Below are positions 34,593 through 48,351 of a DNA stretch of 64,000 nucleotides, piece after piece. The position numbers and the translations under genes are program-made. Positions within the stretch are counted from its first letter, which is position 1; the number at the start of each line of letters is the position of its first letter. The stretch lies in contig OX457028.1 in the NCBI GenBank assembly GCA_949752745.1, positions 22,428,352 to 22,492,351 of the forward strand, given 5' to 3'. The stretch is from Protula sp. h YS-2021. Lineage: Eukaryota; Annelida; Polychaeta; Sabellida; Serpulidae. Under the pieces are notes generated by a model. That model was not told the origin of the DNA. It saw only the letters and a program-made list of their open reading frames with translations, and ran no database searches.

Positions 34593-37500
34593 TCAACCAA
34601 CATCAACATCAAATAAATAACTAGACGCGCTTTCTAAAACTTGTCTAAATTGTGCTTCATATATACTATGCCGCTTTAAAATTGAAAGCATTTTATGTTT
34701 CTCTAACGTTTTCCCAGTAGTAGTTCGTAAATAGTTGTATAATGCTCTGGTGTTTTTCTCCTGGTAATACTTGCGATTTAAAAGTAAGGATAAAATCTTT
34801 GAACGCATATATAATGACGTCGCTCTATCACTGGAATGCTCGCCCGGATTTGATTGTAAAACGTTAATTTTGGCCTCCGTGTCTAGTAGTTTTTGCTCTA
34901 GTTTTCGGATGTGTGAGGAGAGCGTTTGAAGGCGAGTCAGTGACGAGTTGAGGTTTGATGACATACATTTTGTTGAGCAAATTTCTAGACTAGTTTGTAG
35001 CTTCACAGAATGCGTGGCAAATTTAAGAACAAAAAGCACCAAATTGGACAGGGTTTTTTGCAGGTGATCCGGAAATACCTCATTGTTTTCCTTCCTGAAA
35101 ATAAAACAACGAAACATGATAACGCAATCATTAACTGACCAGGCAACCACACAGGCCAGGGTCACTGCTTTACAAAGTATATTATTTGACAATCGGAGAG
35201 TCGACTAGAAAATTACAGGTTATACTATATCACCGGGGCGTTCTTGAGTTATAACACACCTCTGCCATATGTTATATTTTATGCAGTGGTATTTAGTGGG
35301 ACTTCGTCACACATCATACTGATCCCTTAGTATGGCGCTGTTTAGGTGATATCAATGAGTTGTCGGTAAATGAGATGCCTAAGTGGTAGCGGGGAGAGGT
35401 GCTTGTGAACGGAAGAAGGCTTATCTACGAGCTAACAGGGGCTTACCATGAGCGGAGAGAGGCTTACCATGAGCGGAGAGGGGCTTCTCTATAAACGGAG
35501 AGGGGCCTACCTTTGAGCGGAGACAGGAACTTACCAATGAGCCGAGAGAGGCTTACGTATGAGCGGGGAGAGGCTTACATATGAGCGGAAAGGGGTTTAC
35601 CTACGAGCAGCTTAACTATGAACGGGAGACGCGCTTACCTGTCAGCGGAGACGGGTCTACCTCTGAGCGGGAGAGAAAATTACCAACGAGCCGAGACAGG
35701 TTTACCTACCATATTACTGAAGAAGGACTTGCGTATGAGTAGAGAGTGACTTACCTATGAGCAGGGTATATGACGACAGTTGGGTAAGCATCTACAGTGT
35801 ACCGCCACGGCAAATCATTCTTATCCGCGTTTATTCTACGACAAAAACAAGAAAGAACTGTAGTTCTGGAAGAAAATGTGACAAAATTTCCCCAAAACAA
35901 TAATGTCAGATTAACGTCAGATTTTGTGATCCAAATGCGCTAGACTGTTTTGTAAGAAGCGCCAGACCTGTGATAGACGGTCGCGACACTTGTGACCACA
36001 AAGTGTCAGACTTTGAGAAGAGTGTAAGATGTGCTTTCAGGAAGCACTGGCGTTGACAGGAACTTTTCGGAGAGGCTAGCATTTAAACAGCTGTTAAAAA
36101 AAAACAACATTTAGTCGTACATGGCTAAAATGGTGGCAGTTGTAATTTCACAGTGCTAAAACAGGTAGCCCGAAAGGGAAACGGCAATATCCCCCGGTCT
36201 TTACCCTTCGGCTTTTACCCCCCCCCCCCGCCCTGTCTTCACCCCCCTAGGCCATTACCCCTTCGGTCCCACATTTTATTTTCACTTTTATTTATTTGTT
36301 TTGTTTTTTAGGTTTTATTTTATCTTGGCCTTATTACCAGTTAAATCGCATGTTTAATGGGCAGTACATAAGTGATTCTTGATTATAGCGATAGTATTAT
36401 CACATCAATGGCATAAACAATTGACAGAGGATACTGCTGATTGCAGTATTAAACTGACATCTCCAGCTTCATATAAATTCATTTTTCCCACAGTTCTTGC
36501 CATTGAACCTGATGACAGAGGACGCAGGACGCCCTCCAAGACTACGCTCTTGTCCAGCTCGAACCCATCATAAACTATTTCGAAGACACCTACACCGGTC
36601 AACCTCGATGTCGGAATGGTCGCGGTGACACATCATGTGGAATATGAACGACCGCGTGGAAGATAGCCTACCCCGTACTAATAATTACGCCGAGGGGTGG
36701 CATTGGCAAATGAACTCGGCAATGGGTGCGTACTACCCGAACATCTGGAAATTCCTGGACGCCATCAGGGATTGACGGATATCAAGCTTAACCAAGCGCA
36801 AGCCGGTCACATAGCTCCGCTACAGCGTCGAGTGTATCAGGGCGCATCCCGGAGACTGGCCGTGGTGGTACAAGACTTCCCCAATCGTCGCATGTTGGAC
36901 TTTTTGAGAGGGATAGCACACAAGTTTAATTTGTAATTTGATTTTAATCTGTTTGCGTATGCGTTACGAGTTAATAAATGGTGAAAGTCACACGTTTGTT
37001 CTTTTATCTTAAACCATATAACGATCGAACATAGTCGTCGCATCTATGATGTGTATATTGTTTATTCAATTGAACTGATGATCCCATCGCTGTAATCAAG
37101 AATCTTGCATGTGCCGCCCCGTGACCATGCAATTGAACTGGTAATCCCATTACTGCTAGCGTAAATAAGGCCAAGATAAAATAAAACTCAAAATAAAAAG
37201 TAAAAATAAAATGTTGGATCGGGGGTGAGGCCCGTGGAGGGGGAGGGGCTAAAGGCTGCCGGGGATAAAAGCCGGGGGTTAAAGACCCGGGGGTGGGTAA
37301 AGGCCCGGGGATAATCACTTAGACTCGTCACAAGCACCGAACAGACACGACTCCGTCGATTGATCATACAATAAAGTATATAATCAGAGGTATATGTGAT
37401 GCATTCCTTTCTATATTTACCATATTTAAATGACACTTTTATGTATTTAATAGCTGATGCGAATACACATTCTTGAAAACATGTATATTATGGTAAAGAT

Positions 37501-40500
37501 GGAGAATTACCCACAGCATATGATGACGGCAGAAATGCATTGACTGCCTTTACGGCGACGTACAATGGCGGAACCACACGAGCGGGTGGACTGATGAGAA
37601 AAAACCCTCCCGTAGCCCGTAGCAGTACAAACAGTGCACAAGGCTAAGGGGGGGTTATCGGATCAGTCCAAATGTGAGTGTGGTTTTATTTTTATTTCAT
37701 GATTTTTTGGTAAAAATATATTCTCTTATTCACACATTTCTCAATTTCATGATTTTTTCGCGTTGTTATTGATTTTTTCGCGTTGTTACTTTGTTATGGC
37801 GATGTCAAGTATGCACTTTCAGTAGTACGCAGCGTGACGTTTTCAATACTGGAACAGCGGCAGTTAAAATTCAGAAAATTTCCTTTGCACACGCACTGGC
37901 AATCATGAAATAAATTTCAGGGAATTCCCCAGGGTATTCCTATGGAATCCCCAAGCAGCTGGCGTACCTTGCAAATGTGATGTTGGTGGCGGAGTGGAAG
38001 TACTTGGCGAGAGAGAGGAAGACGTGCGTGAATCCGGCGCAGAAGCCACACCAGGGGGCGTAGTAGAGCAGCACCACGTCCTACGCAACAAGCCACCACA
38101 GGTAAGGCACGAGCATAACTAGTTCTCGGCCTTGACACAAGCGTACATCACGCAAAACACCGCTACTAATTATATTTATTATATTCACTGATTTTTTTAA
38201 CCACTACTGCCTTCGTGTTTTCCATTCTTTACATTTACGATAATGCAGGAACATCGCAAGACTTTTAACTGGCCTCCCGGAAGCCACATTTTGGGCAGCT
38301 TTTTCTGGTCTTATTAATTAGGAATACACGACGTTAACTGCAACGCGTAACAAGGCATAACAACCTGTAAACGCGGCGTCCATTACTACAAATATTAACC
38401 TGACCCCTCTGGATATTACTGATAAAATGATGGGGGGGGGGGGGGTCGGGGGTGTGAGGTGCTGACTGCGCGGTACCTTTTCGGCGTCCATGACGACCGA
38501 CGTGAACGTATCGGTGGTGACGTCAACAACGCATGCCTGCGAGTCGTGACAAGGACGAGACGCGGCCGTGACCGACCTCAGATCACGTGATAGGTTGTTC
38601 TCCGTGAAGTTCCTTATCAGATAAGCTAAAACAACGCCCATGCACCAGTGTTAAAAACAGTCTCACATACGCATATCTACACACACAGTCTTGTACCTAA
38701 ATTGGCACTATTTTGCAAGTCCGTTTATACATATTCAATGAATCACCGCGCTTTCTTGTTATCTGCAAATGGTGTTTATCAAATTGAAGAAGAGATAAAG
38801 TGTTTCACGTAAAGATGTTATTTAATATAGTTCCATGTTATTAAAGGAAAAAGTTGTGGTCGCTTCATAAAACTGCTAATAATGTAAACATATCCAGTTC
38901 TCCTATCTTATGCTACTCACCGAAGGTTTGCTTGGAAAATGCTTCCTTCATTCTATACTGAAATTCATTCTGTAAAGTGACACGAAATGTGAGAGCTGGT
39001 ATTCTAAACTTTACAAACTTAGACACATTTTTCTACGCTATTTTTTCATGCAATATATAATCAGTGTGATCAATATTATTTATCAATTAATCTTTTTAAA
39101 TTCTAAAATACTGTATAGATTGTGACACTGATCACTTACTTTCAAATCGACGATAATTACAGAACTCGGGATGATATCATCAGTGACATTTGCCGTCACC
39201 CCCAAGCTCTCCCAGAATGGGCCGCTGTGCGCAGCATTCATGGTGTAGAAATTAAGCGTTCTGTTCGTATCACAACTCAGCTCAGTCACATTGGCTTCCA
39301 ACTCAGAACGACCAAATCCCAAGTCAGTGACGTCTATGGGAGGAAGCCACTTGTACTCGCGCTGCAGGCGTAGCTTCCGGCAGCGATGTGCCGTGTCACT
39401 GGCCGTGTACTTGACCACATACGGGTCTGTGAGCGACTGGTGGAAGACGTTTGCGATGTCATGGCGGTCGTACCGTGCCGCTGGACGTCCTGACAGCTCC
39501 CTGCCCGTGTCACAGCAGAACGTCACGAATTCCGTTGGGTTGTAATTGATCTGCGTCGCCGAGCACCCGTGTCGCGATATGTCAAAATAGTCCAGGAGTC
39601 GCTCGTGGCTGTACGACGGGATAACGCTGGAGGGCGTCAGGACTTGGCACGCTTTACTCGCTAAGGCACTGTCGGCTTGGTAGTTGAGGCATACGTCACA
39701 GCGTCCCTGTCTGCTGGCGTTACCTAAGGTCAAGGTCAGGCAGCACTGCTTGAGAGGCATCCTTGACTCGTCAGGGCTCGCTTCCGCCGTCGGCTCCTGT
39801 GCCTGAAAGTATCCAGTTGACAACATGCATGCTTAGGCCTTCACCCCTTATTGTTGTGTAACATATAGGAAAAACACGTGAAAAACCACAAATTTCGACC
39901 ATTTTCAACTGAAAACAAAACTAATTCTTGTTCCAAAACAACTGTACAGCTTTCAAGCTTTTTGTGCCACATGCGCATTGATTAACGTATGCCAGAAGTG
40001 CAACGCAACTCGTAATTACTTAACTGAGCTCCTTAGTACACTAAATAAAGATAATAATGTGCTTTCAGAGCCTGTTTAAAATTCCTCTTGAAACATTCAT
40101 TTCAGGCCTGTGGCAAGTACAACTCGGACATAACCACGGGGTTTTCACGCTGCCCCGAACGTCGTTTTATCGACGGCGTATATATCACCAACTTTCATCA
40201 ATACATATTTGGAAATATGAGATGTAGGAGCGTGGCGTCACACCTGGTAATTGTTGCATAGCTGCAAGGCGTTGAAATGGTTGATGAGGTTGGCCCACCT
40301 GGCGTACTGGCTGGCCTCCACCATCTCTGGCCACTTGTCGTCGCCACCGCAGTTCCTGTAGAGCATCACCACCTCCCGCATCTGTGCAGTCACAAAGCAC
40401 CTTCCTCACACATCACATATTCTCGCTCAGACGCGAACTGATTCACTTTAATAAGACTGCCGACGCAGTTATATTTATTCAAGGTTCTTGTAACTTCGGG

Positions 40501-43500
40501 ATTGTCAAGTGTACATAAAACACATCGCTTCCTTGGGCAAGCTATCCTACTGTGTCTACAAAATCAACCACAGCGGAGGAAAAGTTACACGTTTAACGGT
40601 ATAGAGCTGCCGTTAATTTACTTAATTAAGACTGGCGATTTTTAGAAGCACTTTTAACTCTACTGCCTCAGAAATGAGCTAACCAGCTGACGTTAAATAA
40701 TACAAGCTATGACGTCACCAGTGACGCGTGCATGGCGGTGCTGGCTGCGGGCGGGGATGTAACTTACCATAGCATGGTAGTGATTGAGGCGCAGCAACGG
40801 TGCGTCAGGCACAAAGGCGAGTACGGCAGGGCCCTTCTCTAGCTCCGTGGACAGCTGCAGACTCTTCACACCGCTCACCGACAGCCACTTCACTGTCGAC
40901 TAACACACAGCAACAACAAAACTAGAACGTCCACCCTGTGCAACTGAACGGACTCCAGTGTAAGGACAATCAATGCAAATCCGTCACGTGAAACGAAACC
41001 CACATGACCTTCATACAAAAATAACTTACTTGGGGTCTGAAATAATGATTTGACTGACTATAGTCTCTGAAAGAAATCGTACAACTTTCCAACCATGTAA
41101 AATACAGAGGGATTTGACAACAGTTTGGTGAAAATTCAATATATATCCTGAAAAAATGAGAGAAAAAAATTACAAGTCTTTCACAAGACTTGAAGAGTCA
41201 CATATTTCAGAAGTCGTATCGCTCTTAAAAGACGATTTCCATTGTTTATTATTTAGTCGCTTTACTGTTTCATTCACACCAGGCACCTACCCCTGTTCTG
41301 TGAGACAGCACCCATTTTGTCAATACTCTCATGGTTAAACTGCTATTTTGCGGAAATTTCTGAAAAAATAAGAAAATGAATGTAAAAAAATAGCGCATAG
41401 GGGCGCTTCTTGTAAAGCCTCAAGTAAAACAAGTGTTTTAAAGAATGTAATGTATGTTCAGTAGAATCTGTTATACATTTCAAACATCAGCACAAATTCG
41501 CATGCCACTACCGGAATTGTTGAGCATTGCTTGCCGACCTGCATTATCAGTCCAGTGCGTTGAAAAACGTAACCGAACTGCGCAATGCTATTCAGCGTTC
41601 TAAAGCAAAGGCCAGACCAAAATCGCTATGCACAGAGAAACAGTCGTTTCAGTCCGGCACAATGTTGCTGCTGTCACGTGTCACAAAACGTTATTTTGCA
41701 ATCTCTGTTTGTTGACATTTTACAACTTCCTAGAAGTACCAGAGGACAAGCTGACCAATACTTCACGGCTTTATCGTGTCGCTGTGCATTCAGCAACTTC
41801 ACAGCCTAAGGCGTGGTATCAGTGGGACAGAAACACATTAATTGCCGTATCAGATGTTCACGCCACCCTCTATACGGCACGTAGGTTTTCAAATCACATG
41901 AAGGATTTTCTGTTTGGAGCACCAGCTAAACTTCTGGCGAAAGCACAACAACAGAATTGATCGTTAAACAATCCTTGGAAGCTTGCGGTGCCAATTTTAA
42001 TAGATTTGGGATTAAATTGAGGATTAAAAAATTGTCACGAGGCGAAGGATTAACCAACCCATATCAGCTGTATGACCGTCTCTGCACATTGAGCCCAGGG
42101 TGTCCACAGAAATAGAATTGAGAGAAAAAACAGCACGTGAGATATCCTGGCACACACTCCTATCAATTTCAATTACGAAAATTGAAAAAAAATAAAATCC
42201 CGTCGGTGCTGTGCTGAAATTCAACAGAAAATCAAAAGTACTCGGGATGCTCCCTACGGTAAGACTTCGCACATTTAAAAGACCACCGGCCCACAATCGC
42301 AGGATACAAAGTTAGGAAAAGATACATATGGCGGGTGAGACCATCCGTCCCGACACGTTGCGCGATACGATGCCTAATGGTGCCAACTCGATGTATAACA
42401 CTTCCTGCCGCATGACGTACATACCAGGGTATGGTTCAGGGCTCGGCAGAAATACACAGTTCTCGATGTCTCCATACCAAATATGTGGGCAAGCTTCGCT
42501 TGCGTGATGAGACCGTATTCAATGCTGTTCCATGGATCTGAAAAATACCAAAATGACAGTCCTGCTAATTTTTGGTCGTGGCATTTCTTGACCAGTGTGC
42601 GTGTAGTTTCTTTTCTTTTCTTTTTCTTCTTCTTTTTTTTTTACACATATTAGAATCAATACTGTAACAAGTATCCCAGATCTGCAAGGCGTTTAAAAAC
42701 AATTTTACATCGGTTCCTGAAAGGTGAGTAATTGTTCCAAGAGTACTGGCAACAAGACCTTGGCACGTCTGGAGGCATACATTACTCTTACATCTCCTTG
42801 TCCTTAATACCTTTGACTCTGACACTGAGTAAAAGGTGTTCAGTTCTGGGAACAGAATTTCAAATTAACCGATCAGACTTTAGACATTGGTTCGTTCAGA
42901 TTTTACAGTTTTTTTTGTTTATGAATGAGGGTCAGCCAGCGTGGATTTACTGTTGTTCCAGTCTAAGCTTCACCTGATTCATATATTCTCATTGAAGAAA
43001 AGTAGAACTGTTGGAAACCCGGGGGCTGTGGTCCCGTGTTAAAATCAAAGTAGCCTATGACTGCGTTCTGCAAAACAGAGCAACCTAACAGCATATTTCA
43101 TACATGTGGTCATTTCCGTTACGTTATTACATCCGTTGTAATTTTTTTCCGCCAAACGACACATTCAGCATACACCGGTAACTACGACTAAATTATGCGA
43201 TATGTTCTATTAAACTTGCAAAAAAAAAAATTAGAACTTAAATAAAGAAACTTTAATGGAAAAGACACGGGATTTTGCCCAAGAATTAATCATGAGATTA
43301 AGTGACATTCTGGTTGAAGTTTGAGCGAGAGAGGAAACCACTTACGTCTCTTTGAGACAGGAACATGATCAAGTCTTCTTGAGAGGTAAGGTGGGTGAGT
43401 GGGTACATAAGCGACTCCGCGAACCGCACCATATTCTCTGCACGCGGTATGTCTAAAAACAATAACTATCGATTGCTTTATTTCGCCATCTCTAGTTAAA

Positions 43501-46500
43501 CACGTGGAGAACTTGGAAGCTGTATAAAATATTTCACAAAACAAAAATATCCTTTCACAAACTTTCACACTTCAATTGTAGAGGTTTACAAGACGACACG
43601 TCACTAAACCACTTATATTACAATTCACTGAATGCCGTCATTAATAATGAGCTTCCAGTGAAACCAAAAATTCTTAAGTATTAAATTAATTACTAAACCT
43701 ATTTTACAAAGCTGATAAGTTATCTGTAAAACACGCTCATTTCTGAGCAATTTTCAAGAGTGATTACCTGTGTATCTAAATCCGTCAGTTCGTGAAAAAT
43801 ACATGTACAATACTGGAAAGGTCTGAAAATCATTCTTCTGCCTGCACTGGCCTTTTCCATACCAGCAATTGATGGCCACAAATGTAAGCTACACAACAAA
43901 CATAAGCTGTACAAACATGCATGTTATATCTTTTTATTTTAAATGAATTCCGTAACAGGTGATCAGTCTGAGCGAAGGTCAATCCCCTGATTACCATTCC
44001 TTTGAAACCTTAGAATTACTAGACCAACGCGCTAACCAACTGAGCTAACTGTCACTTACATGCTATCTTAATTATACAGCAGAACCTTACAACTTCTTTC
44101 AGCAAAAACCTTCCAGTCACAGCAAAATGTTCTTCACAATAATCTGCTCGCTACTCAACTTAATAACGTAAAAATCTAATATTGAACCACAGCATTGTCT
44201 TTTTAATTTATGTTTCTCTCCTGGTCACCAGAGCAAGTTTTTGTATATTTATAAACAACATATCCCACCCCCTCCCTATTTATCATTGTATACTTTGTAA
44301 TGCATCAATATTTATGCCTTATAGATTAGCACGCGAGCCTGGAAATGAATACGTAATAACACATCATTCTCACTTTTCTGAGGAAAGTTGTTACCCCAAA
44401 GCAACTTTGACTTAACGGCACGTCTGTAGCCATCCAATAGAGCAAAAAAAAAAAAAAAGAAAAAAAAACTTATCAGCCTGACATAAAATATTTGTGCGTA
44501 AGTAGACAGCAACAATATACTGAAGCCCACAAGCGCCCACCTCGTTCTTCATGTACCTCGCTGCTTTTTCAAACTCCTCCTTGACTTCCATCGACTTGGC
44601 ACACCACGGAGCATAGAACATGACAAATAACACCTCTTCATCCTCCAGTAAACCACCTTCAAAAATATCAATCTAAATACTAAAAATATTAAATGTGACA
44701 GCTTCAAAATACTGATTCCCTCTACAGACTTGAATGTAGCAGTATCTTGTACCTAGCTGCAACTACAAAGGCGTCTGCGACACACTTTCTTAAAAAACGT
44801 CTAAGCAAAAAATGTCAAACACAAACAATGCATGCGTACTCAAAGAGCTCTAAGTATACCTCAAAAGCCGTGGCCTCATGGCTGACTTAGAATTATGCTT
44901 ATTTTCTTTTCGATAGCTCTAAAATTCGATATCTCAAACATAGATTCAAATCATTGAGCACCTATTTTATAGATAGTTTGGGTGCGTACAATTTGAATTG
45001 CACATCAATTATCCTTTCCAAAATTTGAAATTTACCAGCTTTTTTATTTCAATTGCTTTTAAATTAAAGTCTTTTAATAGCCACAAATGCCTTCTGTGGG
45101 TTTCCGAGTTTTAAATCCCTCAGCTACATTACTTACCAACGTTATTCAAATTTCCATAAGGGAAGTCAAGAACAATAGACTTAGAACGAAAGAAGTGTTT
45201 GGGTGGCGGTTGCGCTTGATAAACAGCGGATTTTTGTTGCTTCAAACTGAAAACACAAGAAAAGTTTAATTCCACTAAGCAAACAGGCGTTAATTTCCAC
45301 TGTAACAAGTAAGTATTTGTGAAACACAAGCAGGCCCCAACCGCCCCCCCCCCCCAAATTCATAGGCGTATAAAGCGATGACGGACAGACGGACGGACGG
45401 ACGGACACCCCAAACCTATAGGTCCCAATCCGAAGGGTTGGGGCCTAATAAGACCGTGAAGGGCACATCCACTAGACCAGTGATTTCCGTACACAGTCGT
45501 CTATTATTAGGAGGGAATACTGCCTGATATTGATAAAGTTTTGTTTGGACTCTCGTACTGCCGAACTGACTTACACAGATTTATGAGACAAAAGTATCCA
45601 GTTTTCGCGCTTGCCTTCGCAGGTCCTCAAATGAATGAGGGCATAGAGACATAATCCGCATTTCCCAAAAGCGTTCCAGTAAAACTATTTTGCTTCGTTT
45701 GTTTATCCGTCTGTTTCTTTTTTTTTTTTTCTTTTTTTTTTTTTTTTACTTTGTTTCTTTCAATTTTTATCAAATTGAAAAAAAATCGTTTATGAGCAAG
45801 CGTACTCTAAATTCTGAGTAAGAGTGTCGGTACAGGAACCCATCGATTTTTGTGTCACATGCTAATAATATTAATATAAAGAAGCTTCCAATTTTATTAG
45901 GGTAACTAGTGAAGAGTCAGTTTAAGAAAGAGGTTGGGATTTTATATCGACGGGGATGTCGTCACAAAAAGAAGGTGGGTCCGCAAAGAACACCACATAA
46001 CCAAGTGGTGTCTTTTTGAAGTCGAAAAGACTTACAATTATTACGACTTTTACATTTATGTGTCCCAAATCAGGAAATGGTACAAGAAGTCCCATACTGA
46101 TTTTTTTTAGCTAAAACTTGCTCGAAGACGTTACCAGGTGGATTCAGTAACGCCTGCGTGTGCTAATTAAGGGCCCGGTAGAAATTTCTTTCAAACCGTA
46201 TCTTGTTGTAAATTTTTGAAATGTAAATGTGTAGCATAAACAGTATAGAACATGCCTACGATAAATGCACCATTCAAATGCCGCAACGTGCGCCTGGGAA
46301 GAACATTATCCTGAAGAAACAAAGGCACATAATTGGAAAGGGGCTATAGTGCCACCAAACACTCTACCAGTAACCTAGGTCTTTCGCCAGTGTTCATGCA
46401 AGTTCGCCATTCCGGAAAACAACATTTATCCCGAAAATGTCATTTTTGTCTCGCCAATTATAACCCCGAGAGGTCGGTTAAATAAAACACTACCCCTTTA

Positions 46501-46928
46501 AATGGTAGGACTACCTAAACCAGTTCTAGTTCGGCGTACTTTTTCTTTTATTTTTAGTTGTTTGCATAGTTATCTAATAAATAATCGAAACAGTGATCGG
46601 GTTTGTTTTTCGATATTCATGAATGGTCGGTTAAATAAAACACTACCCCTTTAAATGGTAGGACTACCTAAACCAGTTCTTGTTCGGCATACTTTTTCTT
46701 TTATTTTTAGTTGTTTGCATAGTTATCTAATAAATAATCGAAACATGATCGGGTTTGTTTTTCGATATTCATGAATCCTCTATTCTTCAATTACCTGTGA
46801 GTAAAATTTGTTAAAATTGTGCATGTAATGGCAAGCACAAAACACACAAATTCTGGATGCTTAGCTAGTGTGGAAGACATTTTTTCTGCTTCCACTCCCT
46901 CTTTGCTGCTGGTTGTGGAATCAGCCAT
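34593..46928 (-). CDS. TXNDC11: TXNDC11-like membrane-anchored thioredoxin-domain protein (14 exons placed)
   Basis: An ER-membrane protein with thioredoxin-like domains; the human protein is linked to DUOX maturation and ER-associated degradation. Minus-strand exons: 46928-46795 (start ATG), 45246-45137, 44656-44541, 43888-43768, 43452-43346, 42537-42425, 40899-40768, 40381-40244, 39802-39140, 38969-38921, 38625-38477, 38080-37968, 35835-35755 and 35094-34593 (stop). Phases agree except around 42537-42425: one exon is probably missed on each side of it (42.5-43.3 and 40.9-42.4 kb). About 840 residues are visible. Seen: N-terminal hydrophobic helix (FVCFVLAITCTIL), first thioredoxin motif APWCAKS (single Cys), FVAINCWYGKGQC, second motif YYAPWCGFCAG (redox CxxC), NDLPWRYTVDAYPTV, and a C-terminal coiled coil from about 34950 down. 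Motif order matches TXNDC11 closely. No start alternative fits better. Confidence 0.85.
35390..35740. repeat. Diverged ~30-bp minisatellite (GAGCGGAGAGGGGCTTACC)
   Basis: About a dozen imperfect units of GAGCGGAGAGGGGCTTACCT in the last intron of the TXNDC11-like gene, next to the 35755-35835 exon. On the minus strand each unit carries AGGTAAGC, a splice-donor lookalike. Confidence 0.8.
36180..37315 (+). mobile_element. Foldback MULE-type DNA transposon (decayed)
   Basis: Inverted arms of ~150 bp: the left one (about 36190-36345) has GGTCTTTACCCTTCGGC and TTTTATTTTATCTTGGCCTTA; the right one (about 37165-37315) is the inverse (TAAGGCCAAGATAAAATAAA, GGGTTAAAGACCCGG). The loop contains a decayed MULE transposase. 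Long inverted repeats are normal for Mutator-like elements. It sits in an intron of the TXNDC11-like gene, opposite to its transcription. No clear 9-bp target duplication was seen. Confidence 0.75.
36490..36936 (+). pseudogene. MULE transposase C-terminal fragment
   Basis: One frame gives MWNMNDRVEDSLPRTNNYAE then GWHWQMNSAMGAYYPNIWKF with LDAIRD and a TGA near 36775; the next frame continues QAQAGHI and NRRMLDFLRGIAHKFNL to a stop at 36936. The TNN-EGWH and DFLRGIAH words are typical of FLYWCH/MULE-family transposases. A frameshift near 36775, stops upstream (around 36570-36620) and lack of the DDE core make it a dead fragment. Confidence 0.75.
43955..44058 (-). repeat. tRNA-derived SINE head or tRNA pseudogene
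   Basis: On the minus strand GTTAGCTCAGTTGGTTAGCG is an excellent tRNA D-arm/A box and GGTCTAGTAATTCTAAGG follows where an anticodon arm (AGT, Thr-like) should be, but that stem does not pair well and the B box (GGTTTCAAAG) is imperfect. So a SINE promoter or decayed tRNA rather than a functional tRNA. In an intron of the TXNDC11-like gene. Confidence 0.5.
46472..46777. repeat. ~152-bp direct tandem duplication
   Basis: Two nearly identical copies (from about 46472 and 46624) starting GGTCGGTTAAATAAAACACT and ending TTCGATATTCATGAAT. It lies just inside intron 1 of the TXNDC11-like gene. Confidence 0.92.
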
Positions 46929-48045
46929 GGGCCACCCAGAAACCGACACGTCAGACGTCAATGCAAAGAACGAAAATATGCATCCCAGATTTTCGCAAAT
47001 ATAAGCATAATGACAGTTTACAAATCAGTAAGACATCACAAACATTGCGGCAAAATCAAAATCGGTGTGACTGTTTTGCAAACAAGACTTGTTATCTGGG
47101 CGATAAATGAAGATCTTACAGTTCATAAACAAAACCACGTGATACCATAATACTAAAAAATTGCGCAAAGAATTAAAACACGATGCTCTTATTTGCTTTT
47201 CTTTTCAATAGCTCCAGAAAACATCCAAATCATTGTAAAAAGCATGCAGCAGAAGTAAAAAAAATTAACAAATAAAGGTGAAATAACCAGACTAGTTTTT
47301 AAGTCTTTTAACCTGATGTTATAGACGAATTACAATACACTGCACCAGCAAAAGTGAATAGTATAGCGGGCAAAACATATTATGACTTTCTTGTCAATTC
47401 GATATTATTCGGTTCGACAATAATTCATTCGATAATAAATTCCAGGAAAGGGGATATTTTGTGTGTAGTAGCATTGCAATTGTCTTTGGATTTTTTTGTA
47501 GGGTTGGGGAATTTATTACAATTTTAATCATAGTGCATTTACTTGTTGGCTCCAACTTGGTTATTGACAAATAAAATACATTTTCTTTGGAAGCTGCGAT
47601 ATACCACAAAGAGATCAGGACATTGCAAAAATATATTTTTAAATAATCGATACCGCATTAAAGTTTTTTGTGAAAAAATGAAACCGCTGAAATTGGCCTA
47701 GCATGATTTCAATAATTAATTACCGTTGCCAAACTTTGTAAATATGGATAGCACAATGCATTTAATAAGTAGCTTTGGAAAGGACTTAGCTATTGATCTC
47801 TTAGTATTATGCCCAGTAGCTCTTACTTGAGCTGTGTAAAATAAAATTTCGGAAACAAAACAAACGGACAAACAGAATCAATAAACATCAATTAACAGCT
47901 ATCAAGCGGCATTAAAAAGTAAACAAACTAGGTAAAAGTAATTCATTTTCACTCAAGAGAGTAGGGTGAAAACAAGAGAATCACCACACTTTTGTGGTGG
48001 TTCTCTTAAGAGTTCCACCACACTTTGTGACGTCATACTGTCTGA
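46929..48045. other. Upstream region of the TXNDC11-like gene; no gene seen
   Basis: AT-rich, no recognised exon. It should contain that gene's promoter and 5' UTR, but I cannot point to a specific element. Confidence 0.4.
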
Positions 48046-48252
48046 ACCGGAAGTGTTGTCTGGACCGGAAGTGTTGTCTGGACCGGAAGTGCTGTCTGGA
48101 CCGGAAGTGTTGTCTGGAGCGGAAGTGTTGTCTGGAGCGGAAGTCACGATAAGCGTTAGGATAGGCGCGGCCATCCATGAGGTTATAATGACGTCATGAT
48201 GACGTCATACTGTCTGGAGCGAAAGTCTGGAGCGAAAGTCTGGAGCGAAAGT
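48046..48252. repeat. 18-bp and 13-bp minisatellites (GTCTGGACCGGAAGTGTT; GTCTGGAGCGAAA)
   Basis: Five to six 18-bp units at 48046-48146, then three 13-bp units at about 48213-48252. The 18-bp period keeps frames open on both strands, giving spurious repetitive ORFs. Confidence 0.9.
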
Positions 48253-48351
48253 TGCTTGATAGTGTTGGCCGAGTCAATCATCATGAAGCCAACGAACTCC
48301 ACCTGTCAATCAGTGTAACCATGGCAACAGACTCTAAAAAGTGATGACCTC

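Noticed and set aside
41527..41960. Plus-strand frames of 62, 74 and 110 residues
   Set aside because: Three overlapping frames with no known motif inside an intron of the minus-strand gene; possibly an old insertion but not supportable.
43955..44058. Functional tRNA gene
   Set aside because: Anticodon stem and T arm do not pair properly.
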